DNA from: Diplodia intermedia
Lineage: Eukaryota > Ascomycota > Dothideomycetes > Botryosphaeriales > Botryosphaeriaceae
Direction of reading: 5' to 3'
Assembly: GCA_021495925.1 (NCBI GenBank)
Contig: JAKEKT010000003.1
Coordinates: 372,001 to 436,000, forward strand
DNA: 64,000 nt
The translations under genes were made by a program, and so were the position numbers. Below, piece by piece: positions 10,045 to 21,839 of this stretch (the first letter of the stretch is position 1; each line of letters begins with the position of its first letter). The notes below the pieces were generated by a model. It ran no database searches. It was not told the DNA's origin and saw only the letters and a list, made by a program, of their open reading frames with translations.

Positions 10045-11901
10045 TACCCTCGTATTGCTTTGGTTATTGTTACGCAAGGTCACGGTCATTCACGCTATAG
10101 ACGGGACAGACGGAGTTTGGCAGTTTTTTGGTTCGCTTCTTGACGCCCCCTCACGACAAAGCTAGTGCAGGCTTCTCGAGGCCGAGCTACTAATTTGTAA
10201 TTCACCCCATTATTTTTAGAGCAGAGGCGGAAAAGCAGACAGAGAGAATTGACATCACCATCGCTTCAGCGGCGCACCCTATTTGCAATTTCCCCTGACG
10301 AGTCTTGTGAAGAGGCTGTGGCTGATGCGTTGGTGCGGCATGGCTTGCACGTTGAAAGAAAGACCGAGGGGAGGTTCCTGAGATTAGTGGCGGCGCCCGT
10401 GGCGCGTGGGTTTTCTGGTACGCTGCTGGCCCCGCGCTCCCAATCCGGCTTAGCCCTGTTCTCCTGTGTCGACGAGCTACAACAACCCCAAGCACCTCGT
10501 CGTATATCACGCCGCCAGGCCCCACTCTTCAAGCTCACCACCATGCGTGGTACCTGGTACCCGTATTGTTAGCGCTGGCAAAACCTGTTTACCGCTCGAC
10601 TCCTGCTATCGGGCAATAGATTGGGGCGGAGACGCAGAGGGACTGCCAGGCAGCTCCGGGCCTAGCGCCGGCGGCAACGAGTTTTGTTCGGTTTGCTTAG
10701 CGCCGCGGTTGCAGCCGCTAGCTGCCTTGCCCCCTCTTCCTTTCCTCTCCACTACTCCAGCACCAATCACTCGCCGACCCCACCGGCGTTTCGGCAGTCA
10801 AGCCTTCGAGAAGGAAAAGGAGAGAGCCGCCGAAGGAGTCGCTTCGCATGCTCAACTCTATACCCAACGCACAGACTCCCGCGAGGGCGACGCGTCCCCT
10901 TGATCCCTCAGCCCGCCCGTCGCAGGTTCAGCCTGCGGCCTGAGGCGTGCGCAAGAGATGAAATTGCAATGACGGATGGACCCGTTCAGCGGCGGAGACC
11001 AGTGGACGGGCCGTCAATAATTCTTTCGTATCTCACCGTCCGCGGCTATCTATCTTGCGGCCGTCGAAAAGGAAATTACCTGCGGCAGATGCTCCCGTTC
11101 GTTCTCCCAGCCCAGCGGTACCTACCTAACTCGACTCCGACCGTCGGAAGCGAACGCCCGCCCGCATTAAACCCTTTGCTCTCTAGACGGTCCCTCGAGA
11201 TCCTTCAGCCGCCTCTTTTCACTTCTTTTACTTTTTGGAATCAGCCGCACTACGGCTCAGCCATCGTCACCGACTGTGCTCAGGAAACCGCCGGCCGGGT
11301 CCGTCAAACCGTTCGGCAGCCCCGGAGTCGCCATTTGACATCGACCCATTTTCCTTCCGTGCCTCGTAGTCAATACCTGTTCGGGCTTTTTTTTTTCGAA
11401 ATGAGATGAAGGGCCCGTGAATATCGTATTGTGCGGCACCACAGGTGCTTGGATCGACTACGTAATTCTCAATTGCCTCATTTGTAGTTTGTGCGCGTCA
11501 TTCCGCAAGCAAGGCCTCGTAGAAATCAGTGGCTGATGCATGTGAAAGACTTGAGTCCTCCACCGGATGACAGGAAGAGCCAGGGGCAGCTGACGTCTTT
11601 AGCATGTCTGTAGTGGTTGGGACCTCGCAGCTAGGGAGTGACAGACTCTCTCTTTGACATCACTCGTATGCCGAGGGCTCTCTCCTGTAGCCAAGCGATC
11701 CCCATCTCTCTACGCCTTTAAACTTTTAACAGGATTATTTGTCACACATTCTGAAGGCACCATTTTGGGCCACAAGCAAGCGGAGAAAACTCATGGCATA
11801 ACACGCTCGGAGTCTAATGCTCTCTCTCTACCAGAGCTAAGGCGGAACAATTACTTCGTCGGGGGCGTTCGAACAACCAACTTCCAGCACAAGGCCACGG
11901 A
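10045..11901. other. Intergenic, no gene found
   Basis: About 1.9 kb downstream of GT2. Several medium ORFs (for example 10684-11409, TTG start) give Arg/Ser/Pro-rich translations without domains. Nothing else recognised. Confidence 0.55.
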
Positions 11902-12105
11902 GGGTGACAAAAGAAATTGCCCACCTGGATCTACCATAGAACAATTCTACATGGGATAGGTAGTTGAATATAAGATCCGGATATAAATGTAAGTTCTAAA
12001 TTCGTGCATTTACGTCTGGATCTTGTATTCAACTCCCTACCTAAATATTTTGTTTCGGAATCTGTATGGATGGCACATGAGGGTGTGCAGTTTCTTTTGT
12101 CGCCC
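11902..12105. mobile_element. MITE-like inverted-repeat element, copy C
   Basis: About 204 bp. The left end is GGGTGACAAAAGAAATTGCC; the right end TTTCTTTTGTCGCCC is its inverse complement with few changes. The core palindrome at 11963-12033 has arms GTTGAATATAAGATCCGGAT and its complement. Length and internal layout match copy A, showing the full-length form is about 205-212 bp. No coding capacity. Confidence 0.8.
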
Positions 12106-12819
12106 GCCGTGAGGCCATCGCCGGGCCGCTGGCACGGCCAGAGTAGCACGTTCGACAGCCAACACACTGTTCGATTACAGTCTCGTTGACATCCGCGTGA
12201 AAGAAGTCTCTGCATGGCGCCTCCGAAGGAAGACCAAGAAACCCTGCGTATATTCCGTGAGACCTTTGACAGCTTGAATACCAACTCGGTGCAGACTGCA
12301 TATAGGCAACCATGCAATAGCAACAAGCTCTGGATTGCTCGCAATCTAAGAAGCTGAGTAGTGAACTAATCATCTCTACGCTGTCAGGACAAAGAACTCT
12401 TGGAGACCCTTGAGAGCATGAGGCTCTGTGAAAGGCGGAATTGTTTAAATACAATGCTCATGGTCACAAAGGCGTAGAGATTTGGGTGCCGTCAGAAATG
12501 CAGTCGATCAGTACGCAAGAAGTCAATGGGAGAACCTGCACGTATAGCTAATTGAAGAAGATGTCGAGATACGAATGCACAATAGAGAACACATTCATAT
12601 CCACACTTGCTTCCAGAAAACCCCCCCTGAGAATCAATTGAAAACCCACAACGCATATTGGAAACCGAGCAATCTTGGATCTAAGCACTGCCAAACACAA
12701 CTTTCCGATGCCACATACAAGAAGAATGCTTTTTGGTGTTTCAAATACTTTCCAGCCGTTCTAGAAGTCTATCGCCGGCCAACCCGAATCTCTATCCAGA
12801 TCATCACGTCTTCTCTTGA
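12106..12819. other. Intergenic, 3' flank of MOSC/reductase gene
   Basis: AT-richer spacer of about 0.7 kb between the element and the end of the minus-strand reductase gene. No supportable gene. Confidence 0.55.
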
Positions 12820-14604
12820 CTACAGCTCGATTTCGATCTTGCCCACACCCCTCGAAACGCAGGAGAGCATGCTGTCGCGCTTCTCGTCATCCGTCAGCGC
12901 GGTGCCGCGATGATCCACCCTCCCGCCCACCACCTTCACCTTGCACGTCGCGCAGTTGCCCACCTCGCAGCTCGAGGGGACGTCGAATCCAGACTCGCGC
13001 AGCACGTCCAGCAGGGTGTCGTTCGCGGGGACGTCCAGACGCCTCCCGCTCCCGGCCAGCTCCACGGAGAAGGGGTCGCCGGTCAGGTTGGCGGTGAAGG
13101 CCTCGGAGTGAATGTTGTCGCGGGGGAAGTCCAGGTCGGCCGCGGCGGCCGTCAGGGCGTCCAGCATGCGCTCGGGGCCGCAGCAGTAGATGTGGGTGCC
13201 GGGCGTCTGGGACGCGGCGACGACGAGCTTCCTGACGTTCAGGCGGTTGTCGTCGGCCCTGCTGTAGACGACGAGCTGGCGGCCGAGCGGCTCCAGGTGC
13301 CGGCGGAACGGGATGTCGTCGTCGGAGCGCACGCAGAGGTGGAGCTCCCACGGGATGCACTGCGACGCCAGCGTGCGGGCCGCGGGGATGAAGGCGGTGA
13401 TGCCGATGCCGCCGGCGACCAGGACGTGCTTCTGCGCCTGCGCGTGCAGCGGGAAGCTCTCGGTGACGCCGCTGATCTCGAGGCTGTCGCCGACCGCGAC
13501 GCGCTCGTGCAGGTGCCGCGAGCCGCCGCGGCTGTTGTCGTCCAGCGCGACGCCGATCTCCAGGCGGTCGCTGCTGCCGCCCACGACCGAGTACGAGCGG
13601 ACGAGCCCCCGCAGCTTGATCCGGACGTGCGACCCGGGCTTGACCATCTGCGGCGGGTGGTCGTGGCCGTCGACGTGATCCGGCTCCAGCGCCTCGAAGA
13701 CGAACGACGCGACCCTGGCCGTCTCGCGCCGCTTCGCCGCCACCCTGTACTGCTTCCACACCTCCATCCGCTCGTCCTCGCCGCCCCACAGCCGCCCCTC
13801 CTCGTTCTCCGCCCCCAGGTCGCCGAACTTCTTCCTCAGCCGGTTCTGGAACAGCTTCCTGAAGTCCTCGCCCAGCTCGGGCAGCGCCGCGAGCTCGCGC
13901 ACCGCCGCCTCGTTCGTCTTGTCCGTGTGCAGGATCTCCTGCACCCGCCTCACCGTCCACGCCGGGTTCCTCCTCTCGACGAGCCTGATGGCGTCGCCCG
14001 CGCGGACCTCGCCCTCGCGCAGGACGCGGTAGTACCAGCCGGTGCGGCCGGTCTCCTGCGCCAGCCGCGCCATGCCGTCGACCTGGAAGCGGTGGTTCAG
14101 CTTGTAGCACGGCGCCCGCGGCAGACTGACCTGCAGGACGGCATGGCCCCCGACCGCGACGACGTCGCCGACGCACACGCTCCGCTCGTCCATGACGCCG
14201 CCCGCGGTGACGAAGTTCTCGCCGAAGCCGCCGGGCTTGAACAGGTGCGCCGACGCGGGGTGCTCGGCGCGCCAGGCCGCGTAGTGCGCCGCGCTGTACT
14301 GCAGCACCGCCTTGTCCGGCCCGCCGTGCTTGAAGAAGGTCTGCTGGTCGTCGGCGAGGCCGAGCGCGGAGAGGTGGACGGCGTCGCTGCGCGGATGCTT
14401 GGCGATGGCCGAGGGGATGCTGGTGCCCGGCACGGTGCGGGTTTTGCCGGTGCGGAGTTGGACGAGGCTGTCGGTGGTCCATGAGGTGGTGGGGGGATTG
14501 GAGGTGGTGCTGGGAGCCATGGGGATGCTGTTGTTGTCGGCGGGATTGGGGATGGTTGTGGGGGTGGTGGAGGTGGTGTTCATGATATCGGCGATGGAAC
14601 CCAT
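12820..14604 (-). CDS. MOSC domain fused to FAD/NAD(P) oxidoreductase with plant-type 2Fe-2S ferredoxin domain
   Basis: Single exon, 594 aa; the ATG at 14604 has a strong context (CACCATGG), while the longer frame begins only with TTG. A Thr/Pro-rich leader precedes a MOSC domain (about 45-210) with the conserved Cys in RAPCYKLNHRF, the residue that binds molybdenum cofactor or sulfur in this superfamily. An alpha-helical YiiM-type 3-alpha segment follows. Then come an FAD-binding barrel with RSYSV, a nucleotide-binding domain with VAGGIGIT, and a C-terminal [2Fe-2S] domain with spacing C-x4-C-x2-C-x27-C (SSCEVGNCATCKV). This resembles phthalate/vanillate dioxygenase reductases joined to a YiiM-like MOSC domain. 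Likely a cytosolic electron-transfer or N-hydroxylated-compound-reducing enzyme; the substrate cannot be inferred. No targeting signal. The large antisense ORF at 12910-14484 is a GC-rich shadow. Confidence 0.88.
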   Translation of the reverse strand: MGSIADIMNTTSTTPTTIPNPADNNSIPMAPSTTSNPPTTSWTTDSLVQLRTGKTRTVPGTSIPSAIAKHPRSDAVHLSALGLADDQQTFFKHGGPDKAVLQYSAAHYAAWRAEHPASAHLFKPGGFGENFVTAGGVMDERSVCVGDVVAVGGHAVLQVSLPRAPCYKLNHRFQVDGMARLAQETGRTGWYYRVLREGEVRAGDAIRLVERRNPAWTVRRVQEILHTDKTNEAAVRELAALPELGEDFRKLFQNRLRKKFGDLGAENEEGRLWGGEDERMEVWKQYRVAAKRRETARVASFVFEALEPDHVDGHDHPPQMVKPGSHVRIKLRGLVRSYSVVGGSSDRLEIGVALDDNSRGGSRHLHERVAVGDSLEISGVTESFPLHAQAQKHVLVAGGIGITAFIPAARTLASQCIPWELHLCVRSDDDIPFRRHLEPLGRQLVVYSRADDNRLNVRKLVVAASQTPGTHIYCCGPERMLDALTAAAADLDFPRDNIHSEAFTANLTGDPFSVELAGSGRRLDVPANDTLLDVLRESGFDVPSSCEVGNCATCKVKVVGGRVDHRGTALTDDEKRDSMLSCVSRGVGKIEIEL

Positions 14605-17600
14605 GGTGATGGGCCTTTTCGTGTGGTTGTGGTCTCTTTTCTCTCTGGTGGATTTTGGGTTGTCTTCCAATTATGTCAGGGTTGGGCAGGAGAATGGTCG
14701 AGCCGCGCCGGTAATTTCCTTAAACACTTGCCTTCGCGTTAGCAACTGTTTGACGCAGGTGGGTTGGAGGTGATGTGTTTACAGAATCGAAACTGACATT
14801 TTGCACCCACTCTGTGGTAATATCTTCCAGCGCACGCGAGGATGACGCTGGAGCGCGCAGATAGCCGCGTGGCGACTATTCGGTTATGCAGACGGCAGGC
14901 GTTGGAGATCAAGAAAGTAGCAAAACCTCACGGCGTTTGTTCCGGGGCGACAAGTACTTTGGACGCTCGGGTTTAAGAACAGTGTCAACTCAGATCATTC
15001 GCTGGCCGAGGAGACACAGAGACTGGACCTGCATCACATCAATCATTCCCGACAAAAGAAAAGCAAGAATCTTGACTCAACGAGCTCAACGCTCCGACGA
15101 AACCTCGAACCGGTGGTGGATACAGAAACACGGGCGTGGAGTGCAAACCTTATCTCAACCGAACGCGGGGATAAGCGGTGTCCATTCCGCACCAATCACA
15201 TCCCACAGCCGTAAGCGAATCTCACGGGCCGTTGGGGAGCACGCCGAACTGCGGGTGGAAAGGTCCGTGAATGCGGCACAGCCGTTGTTTCCGGGAAGAG
15301 ACTATCGGAGCACGCCGAAGGTCGGGTTTTCCAACTTTCAAGGCTGAAGTAGGTCAGTGAATGCTTTCTTCAAGTCGAATGACGCAGAGATTGTGAGAAG
15401 TACGACGACAGCCTGGCAGGAAGAGCGCTTTAATTCTTACCCGGTCAGCATCGTTCAAAGTACTTGGTTGTAGGCCGACGGGAGTCGACGTCTTTCCCGT
15501 GAGAATGACCAAATTAAGAAGTCTTGATTGAATGCCTTTAGAAGACACGCGACAAGTGAAGAGAAGCCGCAGGTTGCCAGTGAACGGTTCCTAGAGTACT
15601 TTGGACACCACTCACCGTCTCTCGTCTGGAGGCGAGTATGTCTGTTCCATCCATTCATGTGATAGCTCCAAAGTAGCCATCTATCGCGGTAATCTCGTCG
15701 TCAAAACCTCGGGTCGACTTCACGGCCAAGGCCAACTGTCTGAGCTGCTGGAAAATTGACCAATCGAAAACGTCTCTCACCACACTCCCAAAGAAGCAAA
15801 GAGGCAGTATCGATACTCGATGGCCATCATCATGATTAATCGGATGACGATGTAATATCCTCGAGCCCTAGCCCCCCTTCCAAGGCAACGGAAGAGGTTA
15901 CACGTCATCTCAGGCTGGTATATGCGAAACAGGCACCCGATGCATTGGACACAAAGGGCCCACGCACGACTTTCAGGCAACTGACTCTTCCCGTAGCCTG
16001 CTGCAGGCAGGGAGCCGGGAAAGGGCAAGCGGAGAGCTCGAGCCGGATCGACGCAAGAGGATGGTGGGACCTCGGCAGCTGCACGGGCAATGAGGAGTAT
16101 CGACGCACAGACAAAAGCCAGCAGGCAACCACCTTCTGTGCATCACATTCTGCACTCCGGCCTGAGATGGGAAAGGCCGGAGGCACAGGAAAGGGCGTTC
16201 TCGCTGATAGCTGAGGGCATCCCATTGACCTGTCAGATGTGACGTCGGCCGGTCCGCTGCCTCACTCCAGAAGAGTTCGATTGGACGGCAGTGTAAGAAT
16301 TTGGTGCTGCCAGTGGGTAGATCACCCGCCTTCTTGGACCGGTGAGCTCGATCGGAGCGGCTACAGGTTCGGAAGACCGTTTTGAGAACAGCCATGGTGC
16401 CGCTTGATCGGCGTCCCCGTGGTTGCCTTCTTTCCCAAGCTCTCGGAGAGAAGCGCCAAGGCGAGTGGTGAGAGGTCAGGAGTGGTACCAGAGAGAGCCA
16501 CAGGGCAGTAGCGCAGCAAGGCAACCAGAGTCGAGTGGGTGTCGTCGTCAGCACCAGCGATTGCCGGGCGTGGGTGTGAGCTGAGAAGCCGATACTGCCG
16601 AGCAGAGGGGTAAATGGATCTTGGACGGGAGACATGTGGTGATCCTAGCATATGCTTACTCCGCCACGGAGCACGCGCACAACCTTGGCCATAGGCGGGT
16701 AGCGGTAGCGGTACCGGCCCGCATGGATTTTCTTTTTCCTGCCTGCCACACATTCTTGAGTGGTCGGGCAACTCCTTGCGCGCATGTGGGTGGCCGGTAA
16801 GGGGGGCGAACTTTTGCCTCCAGAGCGGTGATGATGTGCAGGGCCACAGCCACACTCAGCTTCGACCTTCTGAAACTGTCAGCGAGCCAGCGGCCAGGAA
16901 GAGATGCGACTGAGAATACGAGATGCAGCTACAGCCCTAACGAGAGGCAACATGCACGCCGTACTGCCGCCGTGTCCGTGGTAGGTGGGCCATGAGTTGC
17001 AAGATGCGACCACCCAGGCTTTCCCGAAATAGAAACACCGTGTAACCCGAGGCGATGGGGCGAAGCAAACACCAAACCGGCCTCTATCGCAGCCGATCAA
17101 AGCCACCGTTCTTCTGCAAGGAACCCTGAAGTTACAGTGAAACGCAAGGAAATACTTCGTCATGGCACGTACTCAGCTCCGCCGACGGCGCTTGCTGTAG
17201 TAGCAGGGAGAACGGTTCAAGGAAGAGAAAAATGAACTCGAGAGCAGCAGCACACAGCATGTGACGATAGCAGAGAATGTCACTTGGCCCACCGCATCGA
17301 GTGTCCACCACGAATGCGGTGCGAGAGCCCGTGAGCTCGACCGGCGCCGTGGTTTCGGAGCGCTAGTCGCGTGTTGGGAATTTCGGCTCCGTCACCGTGG
17401 CGGTGCATTTCTGATGCTGGGCCCACGGAGGCACGGAGGCGCAGTGCTCGTGCTCGTCCACGCAGGCGACGGGAGAGCTGCGACACGGTCGGACCGACAG
17501 GCGATGGTGTTGAGGGGTGGGGAGTGTGGAGAAGAGGCTTGCGAGGCTCTGCGGCAGCGGGCAGTTGGGGCCACAGGCCGACGAGTCAGGGCCTAAGCGT

Positions 17601-17850
17601 CAATCATGCAGGGACCACCGGCCTGTGAGATGCAACGTCGTCACTAGACGCGCAATTGACAGTTGACACGTCCACGACTGCGTACTCCAGCTTCGCGGTG
17701 CCTGGCGAGCCGGCTGAGATTTACCCTCGTTGCTGCTCGAGTTTGGGCCCCAAACCCCTAGTCCACTCGCTTTGCTTCCCTGAACGTCCCGTCCCGCCGA
17801 TCAATGGGCCCTCAGCCCGCTCGCCCAGTGCTCCCTGTACTGCTCACACA
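14605..17850. other. Gene-poor intergenic region
   Basis: About 3.2 kb with no recognisable gene. ORFs on both strands are short to medium, compositionally uneven and lack motifs. The last ~200 nt before 17851 are C/T-rich and are probably the promoter and leader of the ALG5 gene. Confidence 0.5.
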
Positions 17851-19222
17851 ATGGCTGCCCTCCTCGAGTCTCTCAGCGCCGAGCTGAGTTCGCTGGGCGA
17901 AGAGTTCCAAGAGCTGTTCCTGCATGTTCAGCATGCCCCAATCTCCTTCATCCTGATCCTCCTCTTCACCACTTTCGTGGGCTTCGCCGGTCTTGTAAGC
18001 GCGCATTCCACCACCGCTTCATCTCCCATGCCAATTCCTCTGCTGACAACACACCTCAGTTCTACACTTTCCTCCTCATTGTTGCGCCTACGCCGCGCCT
18101 GCCCTTGCCCGCCGAGAAGACGTACCGCACCATCCTCCCGGACGGTTCCATCAGCGACCCCAAGCAGCTGCCCTGCTGGCTGGACCAATGGGCCGCGCAC
18201 AACAAGCTGGCCAAGCGCCAGGGCGCCTCCACCGAAAACGCTTACAAGATCGACGAGCCCGAGGTCTTCATGTCGGTCGTGGTGCCGGCGTACAATGAGG
18301 AACAGCGGCTGGGCGGCATGCTGGAGGAGGCCGTCGAGTTCCTGCAGCGCGAGTACGGCGATGCGCACGGCGCCGAGGTCGAGGCGCGCTCGCCCTCGGT
18401 CACGGCCAAGTCGCTGAACGGCGCCGACGGCCGCGTCGGCTCCGGCTGGGAGATTCTCATCGTCTCCGACGGCTCCTCGGACCACACGGAGGAGTACGCG
18501 CTCAACTTCGCCCGCGACCACCAGCTCTCGCAGTACCCGACCCCCGTGCCCGGCCCGTGGAAGGCCAAGCCCGGACCCACGCACATCCCGCACGGCTCCA
18601 TCAGGGTGGTCAGGCTGGAGCAGAACAGAGGCAAGGGAGGCGCAGTCACCCACGGTATGCGCCATGTGCGGGGTCGGTACGTCGTGTTCGCCGACGCCGA
18701 CGGCGCGAGTGAAATTACAGATCTCAAGAAGCTGGTGGCGGGGTGTCAGGAGATCGAGGATTTGCAGGGACGGGGCGTGGGCATTGGTTCGCGATCGCAC
18801 CTGGTGGGGAGCGAGGCGGTTGTCAAGGTACGAAGAAAAACGAAGCCCAATTGCTCACATGCTGACCGTGGATACAGCGCTCGAAACTCCGCAATTTCCT
18901 CATGCACTCCTTCCATCTGTTGCTTTGGGTTATGACGCCGCCCGCGACGTCCAGGATCAAGGACACGCAGTGTGGCTTCAAGCTGTTTTCGCGCGCTGCT
19001 CTGCCTTATATCATACCCTACATGCATAGCGAGGGCTGGATTTTCGACGTCGAAATGCTCATGCTCGCGGAGAGTGCGAATGTCCCCATGGCAGAAGTCG
19101 CCGTCGGCTGGAAGGAAGTCATGGGAAGTAAGCTAAACGTCGTTTGGGACAGCTTAGGCATGGCCTGGGGACTGGCTGTGCTACGCGCCAGCTGGATATT
19201 CGGAGTTTATTCACGTGCTTAA
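17851..19222 (+). CDS. ALG5: Dolichyl-phosphate beta-glucosyltransferase
   Basis: Exons 17851-17994, 18060-18827 and 18878-19222 (introns 65 and 50 nt); 418 aa. An N-terminal signal-anchor (SFILILLFTTFVGFAGL, continuing FYTFLLIVAP after intron 1) places it in the ER membrane, catalytic side to the cytosol. The GT2-family domain shows VVVPAYNEE, ILIVSDGSSDHT, NRGKGGAVTHGM, the metal-binding FADADGAS near residue 258, and DTQCGFKLFSR followed by GWIFDVE, which together identify ALG5. It transfers glucose from UDP-glucose to dolichyl phosphate, the donor for capping the N-glycan precursor. A short insert between AVEFLQREYG and GWEILIVSDG is longer than in yeast. Convergent with the amylase gene, 323 bp apart. 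Confidence 0.94.
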
Positions 19223-19545
19223 AATACACAGGCCATTTTTTTCTCGTAAATATTCATCGAAGGACATTTCCAATGCAATTCTACTGGTATTCTGCCATTG
19301 AGCTTTAACCGCTTGATTTGTGCGTGTGCACCAATGAGAGGTAAGCTGACCATTTTGTAGCTCAATCTCATGCGGCTGACTCTTTTCCCAGCAGTGTGTG
19401 ATTGGACTCTGACCGGGCCGCCGGCTTCATGCTTAAGGTAGTACCATTTCGTGATTACAAAAAATCTATGTTCAGTCTATTGACCTCTTCCAATATTTAC
19501 CGTTTAATCAATCTTCCCCCTTTCCCAGGTATATACACCGAAGCT
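19223..19545. other. Convergent 3' spacer
   Basis: 323 bp, AT-richer than its neighbours, between the 3' ends of ALG5 and the amylase gene; presumably both polyadenylation regions. No gene seen. Confidence 0.6.
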
Positions 19546-21428
19546 CTACAGCTTGTATTTCTCCGGCCTAGACGCCCCTTCCCACAGCTCCGCGGGCAGA
19601 CTCCCTTCTCTCACCCACACGCTCACACTCCTCGGGGCGCATCCAAACGTTCCGCATCCCTTTTCATCCAATACAACCTTCTCCTCCACCTTCCCGTACG
19701 CATCCACGTACGTCTGCCCCGCAGCCCACTTGCCCACATACATCGCCTTCTTCGCCGCGCCCGCCACGCTCATCACCACGACGCAGCCATCCGGCCGATC
19801 CCACGTGCCGTGCCGCACCCAGCCGGCGTTCGTCTTGGCGTCGAAGTAGTCCGTCTGCTCGCCGTAGGCGGCGCAGCGGCGCAGCAGCATGAGGAGCGGC
19901 AGCCTGCCGGCGCAGGACGGCGGGGCGGCAAAGGGGCCGCGCACGCCGTGCAGGTCGCCGTAGAAGACGCAGGGGCGGCCGTCGCGGCGCAGCAGGACGA
20001 GGGCGTAGGCGAGCGGCTTGAACCACGGCGCGACGGGCGTCTCCAGCATCTGACCCCGCCACGTGTCGTGCGACGTGACCATGGTGACGGCGTTGCGCGG
20101 GCGGGCCGCGACGAGCGCGTCGCCGAAGAGCTGGGAGCGCATGTCGATGACGGGCGGCGCGGTGAGCGACGAGGGCCGCTTGCTGGCCGCGAGCGAGAGC
20201 GCGGACAGGTTGTTGAGCAGCGGCGCGTCGTAGGCGTACGCGCCGTGGCCGACGCGGTCGACCCATTTGATCAGCGTCTCGACGTTGCCCGACCAGTACT
20301 CGCCCACGACGAAGACGTCCCTCTCGGGCCGGGCCGCCTTGACGTGCGCGGTCCAGTCGCGCGCAAAGTGCCACGAGACGTGCTTGAAGGCGTCGAGGCG
20401 GAAGCCGGCCACGCCGACCTCGGGCGACACCATCCACGCGCCCCAGTCCATCACGTCGCGCCGCGCCTCGGGGTTGGAGTAGTCGATGTTGGTGAACATC
20501 AGGTAGTCGTAGTTGCCCTTCTCGTCGTCGACGTCGGGCGCCCAGTCCTTGCGGCGCCCCTTTGGCGGGCGCTTGCCTTTGGCGTCGGGCGGGTCGATGA
20601 TCTTGTAGATGGCATGCCGCTCTGCACGCTGGTCCCAGTCCGTGCCGTTGAATTGCTGCCAGTGCCATTTCATGCTGCTGTACTTGTCGCCTCGCCCCGG
20701 GAACGAGTAGTGGATCCAGGGCTCGATTTTCTTGGGTTTGGTCGTCTCGATTCTGCGGTCTTGGAGAAGTGTTAGTAGTGCATACGGGAGCTGAGCTCTG
20801 GCAGAGGCAAGAATACGAAGCAGACGATATACAACAGAAATGTGGGGCTTGGCTGGCCACGATCGAGAAAAGAGAGAGAGAAGGGAAAGTCGATATACCT
20901 TCGGGATCAACCTCAACCGCCCAGCACTCTTCGGTGCTGTCGCCGGCAGTTTTGTGGCTGAGAACGGCATCCCAGATGATGCCGATGCCCAGGTCGTTGG
21001 CCTTGGCCATGAGCTCGCGCAACTCCTCGCGCGAACCCCATTTCGTGGACCTGGCGCCCTTCTGGTCAAACTCGCCAAGGTCCCAGAGGTCGTAGCAGTC
21101 GTAGCCGTTGCCGTCGGGCTGGTTTGCCTTGCAGCCGGGCGGCAGCCATATTGAGGTTATGCCCAGATCGGCATAAGTCTGCAGCGTTGCAGATAGGCGG
21201 GTCCAGTGCCCACCTGGCGTGTGCCACTCGAAGCTCTGGAAAAGCGTCTCGTTGGCGGGCGTCGGGCTGCCGGCTTCGTGCTTCTCCGGGCCTTTTTTCA
21301 GGCAGGCATCGCGTCAGCGGCAGCGCAAGCGAAGGGTCTGCTGGGAAGTTACCCCTGAGCTGGATCTGATGCGACGACTCCTTGCGGCTTCGATGAGCCT
21401 TGGAGAAGCGGTTGCGCAGCCAAGACAT
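19546..21428 (-). CDS. Intracellular alpha-amylase, GH13 (subfamily 5 type)
   Basis: Exons 21428..21353, 21291..20899 and 20759..19546, with introns of 61 and 139 nt (GTAACT donor with CTGAC branch; GTATAT donor with CTAAC branch); 560 aa. There is no signal peptide (MSWLRNRFSKAHRSRKES), fitting the fungal intracellular GH13_5 amylases related to bacterial liquefying amylases. Conserved segments in order: QSFEWHTPGGHW, GITSIWLPPGCKA, GYDCYDLWDLGEFDQKG, GIGIIWDAVLSHK, nucleophile Asp in GFRLDAFKH (about 278), acid/base Glu in VVGEYWSG, third Asp in TSHDT, then PCVFYGDLHG. The usual Asn before the His-Asp pair is Ser here. Members of this group have been linked to alpha-glucan or glycogen metabolism; that role is inference. 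Divergent from ferrochelatase. Confidence 0.9.
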
Positions 21429-21839
21429 GAGATCTCCGGCACTCGTCGATCTCCGGGCGTGTTTAGTGCAGCGCCGAGAGAGCAGAGAGGTATATATATC
21501 CAGCGACGTCCAATAATCCACGCGCCGATTTTCTTTGGCAACGAGCCGTATCGGGACACGAGGTCGTCGGGGGCCCGTCTCAGCCCAGCAGGCCGACCGC
21601 GCGAACACGTGCTGCCAAGAGCCCTCTCCGGGAGATGTAATGCGGCGACGCTGAGTGGCGCCGATTAGCGGCCCGCCAGCAGCCGTCATGACGATCGAGA
21701 AGGCCGAGGTGAGCTCTCAGCACCAGAGCTTGAGACCACCTCTCTTAAGCAGCCCCCTCATCTCTCTCACCACCACCCGCCACCTGCCCGGATCATGCAG
21801 AGGTAGCAATTGCTTTCGCACGCCTTGACCAACCTTACC
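21429..21839. promoter_or_regulatory. Divergent promoter between amylase and ferrochelatase genes
   Basis: 411 bp between diverging start codons. A TATATATAT run at about 21490-21498 lies 62-70 bp upstream of the amylase start and could serve it. The ferrochelatase side (21720-21838) is C/T-rich leader-like sequence. No factor site was identified with confidence. Confidence 0.4.

Noticed and set aside
10684..11409. 241-codon ORF after GT2
   Set aside because: Starts with TTG, Arg/Ser/Pro-rich, no domain.
12910..14484. 524-codon plus-strand ORF
   Set aside because: Exact antisense of the MOSC/reductase gene; Arg/Leu/Val-rich translation from GC-rich codons with no motif.
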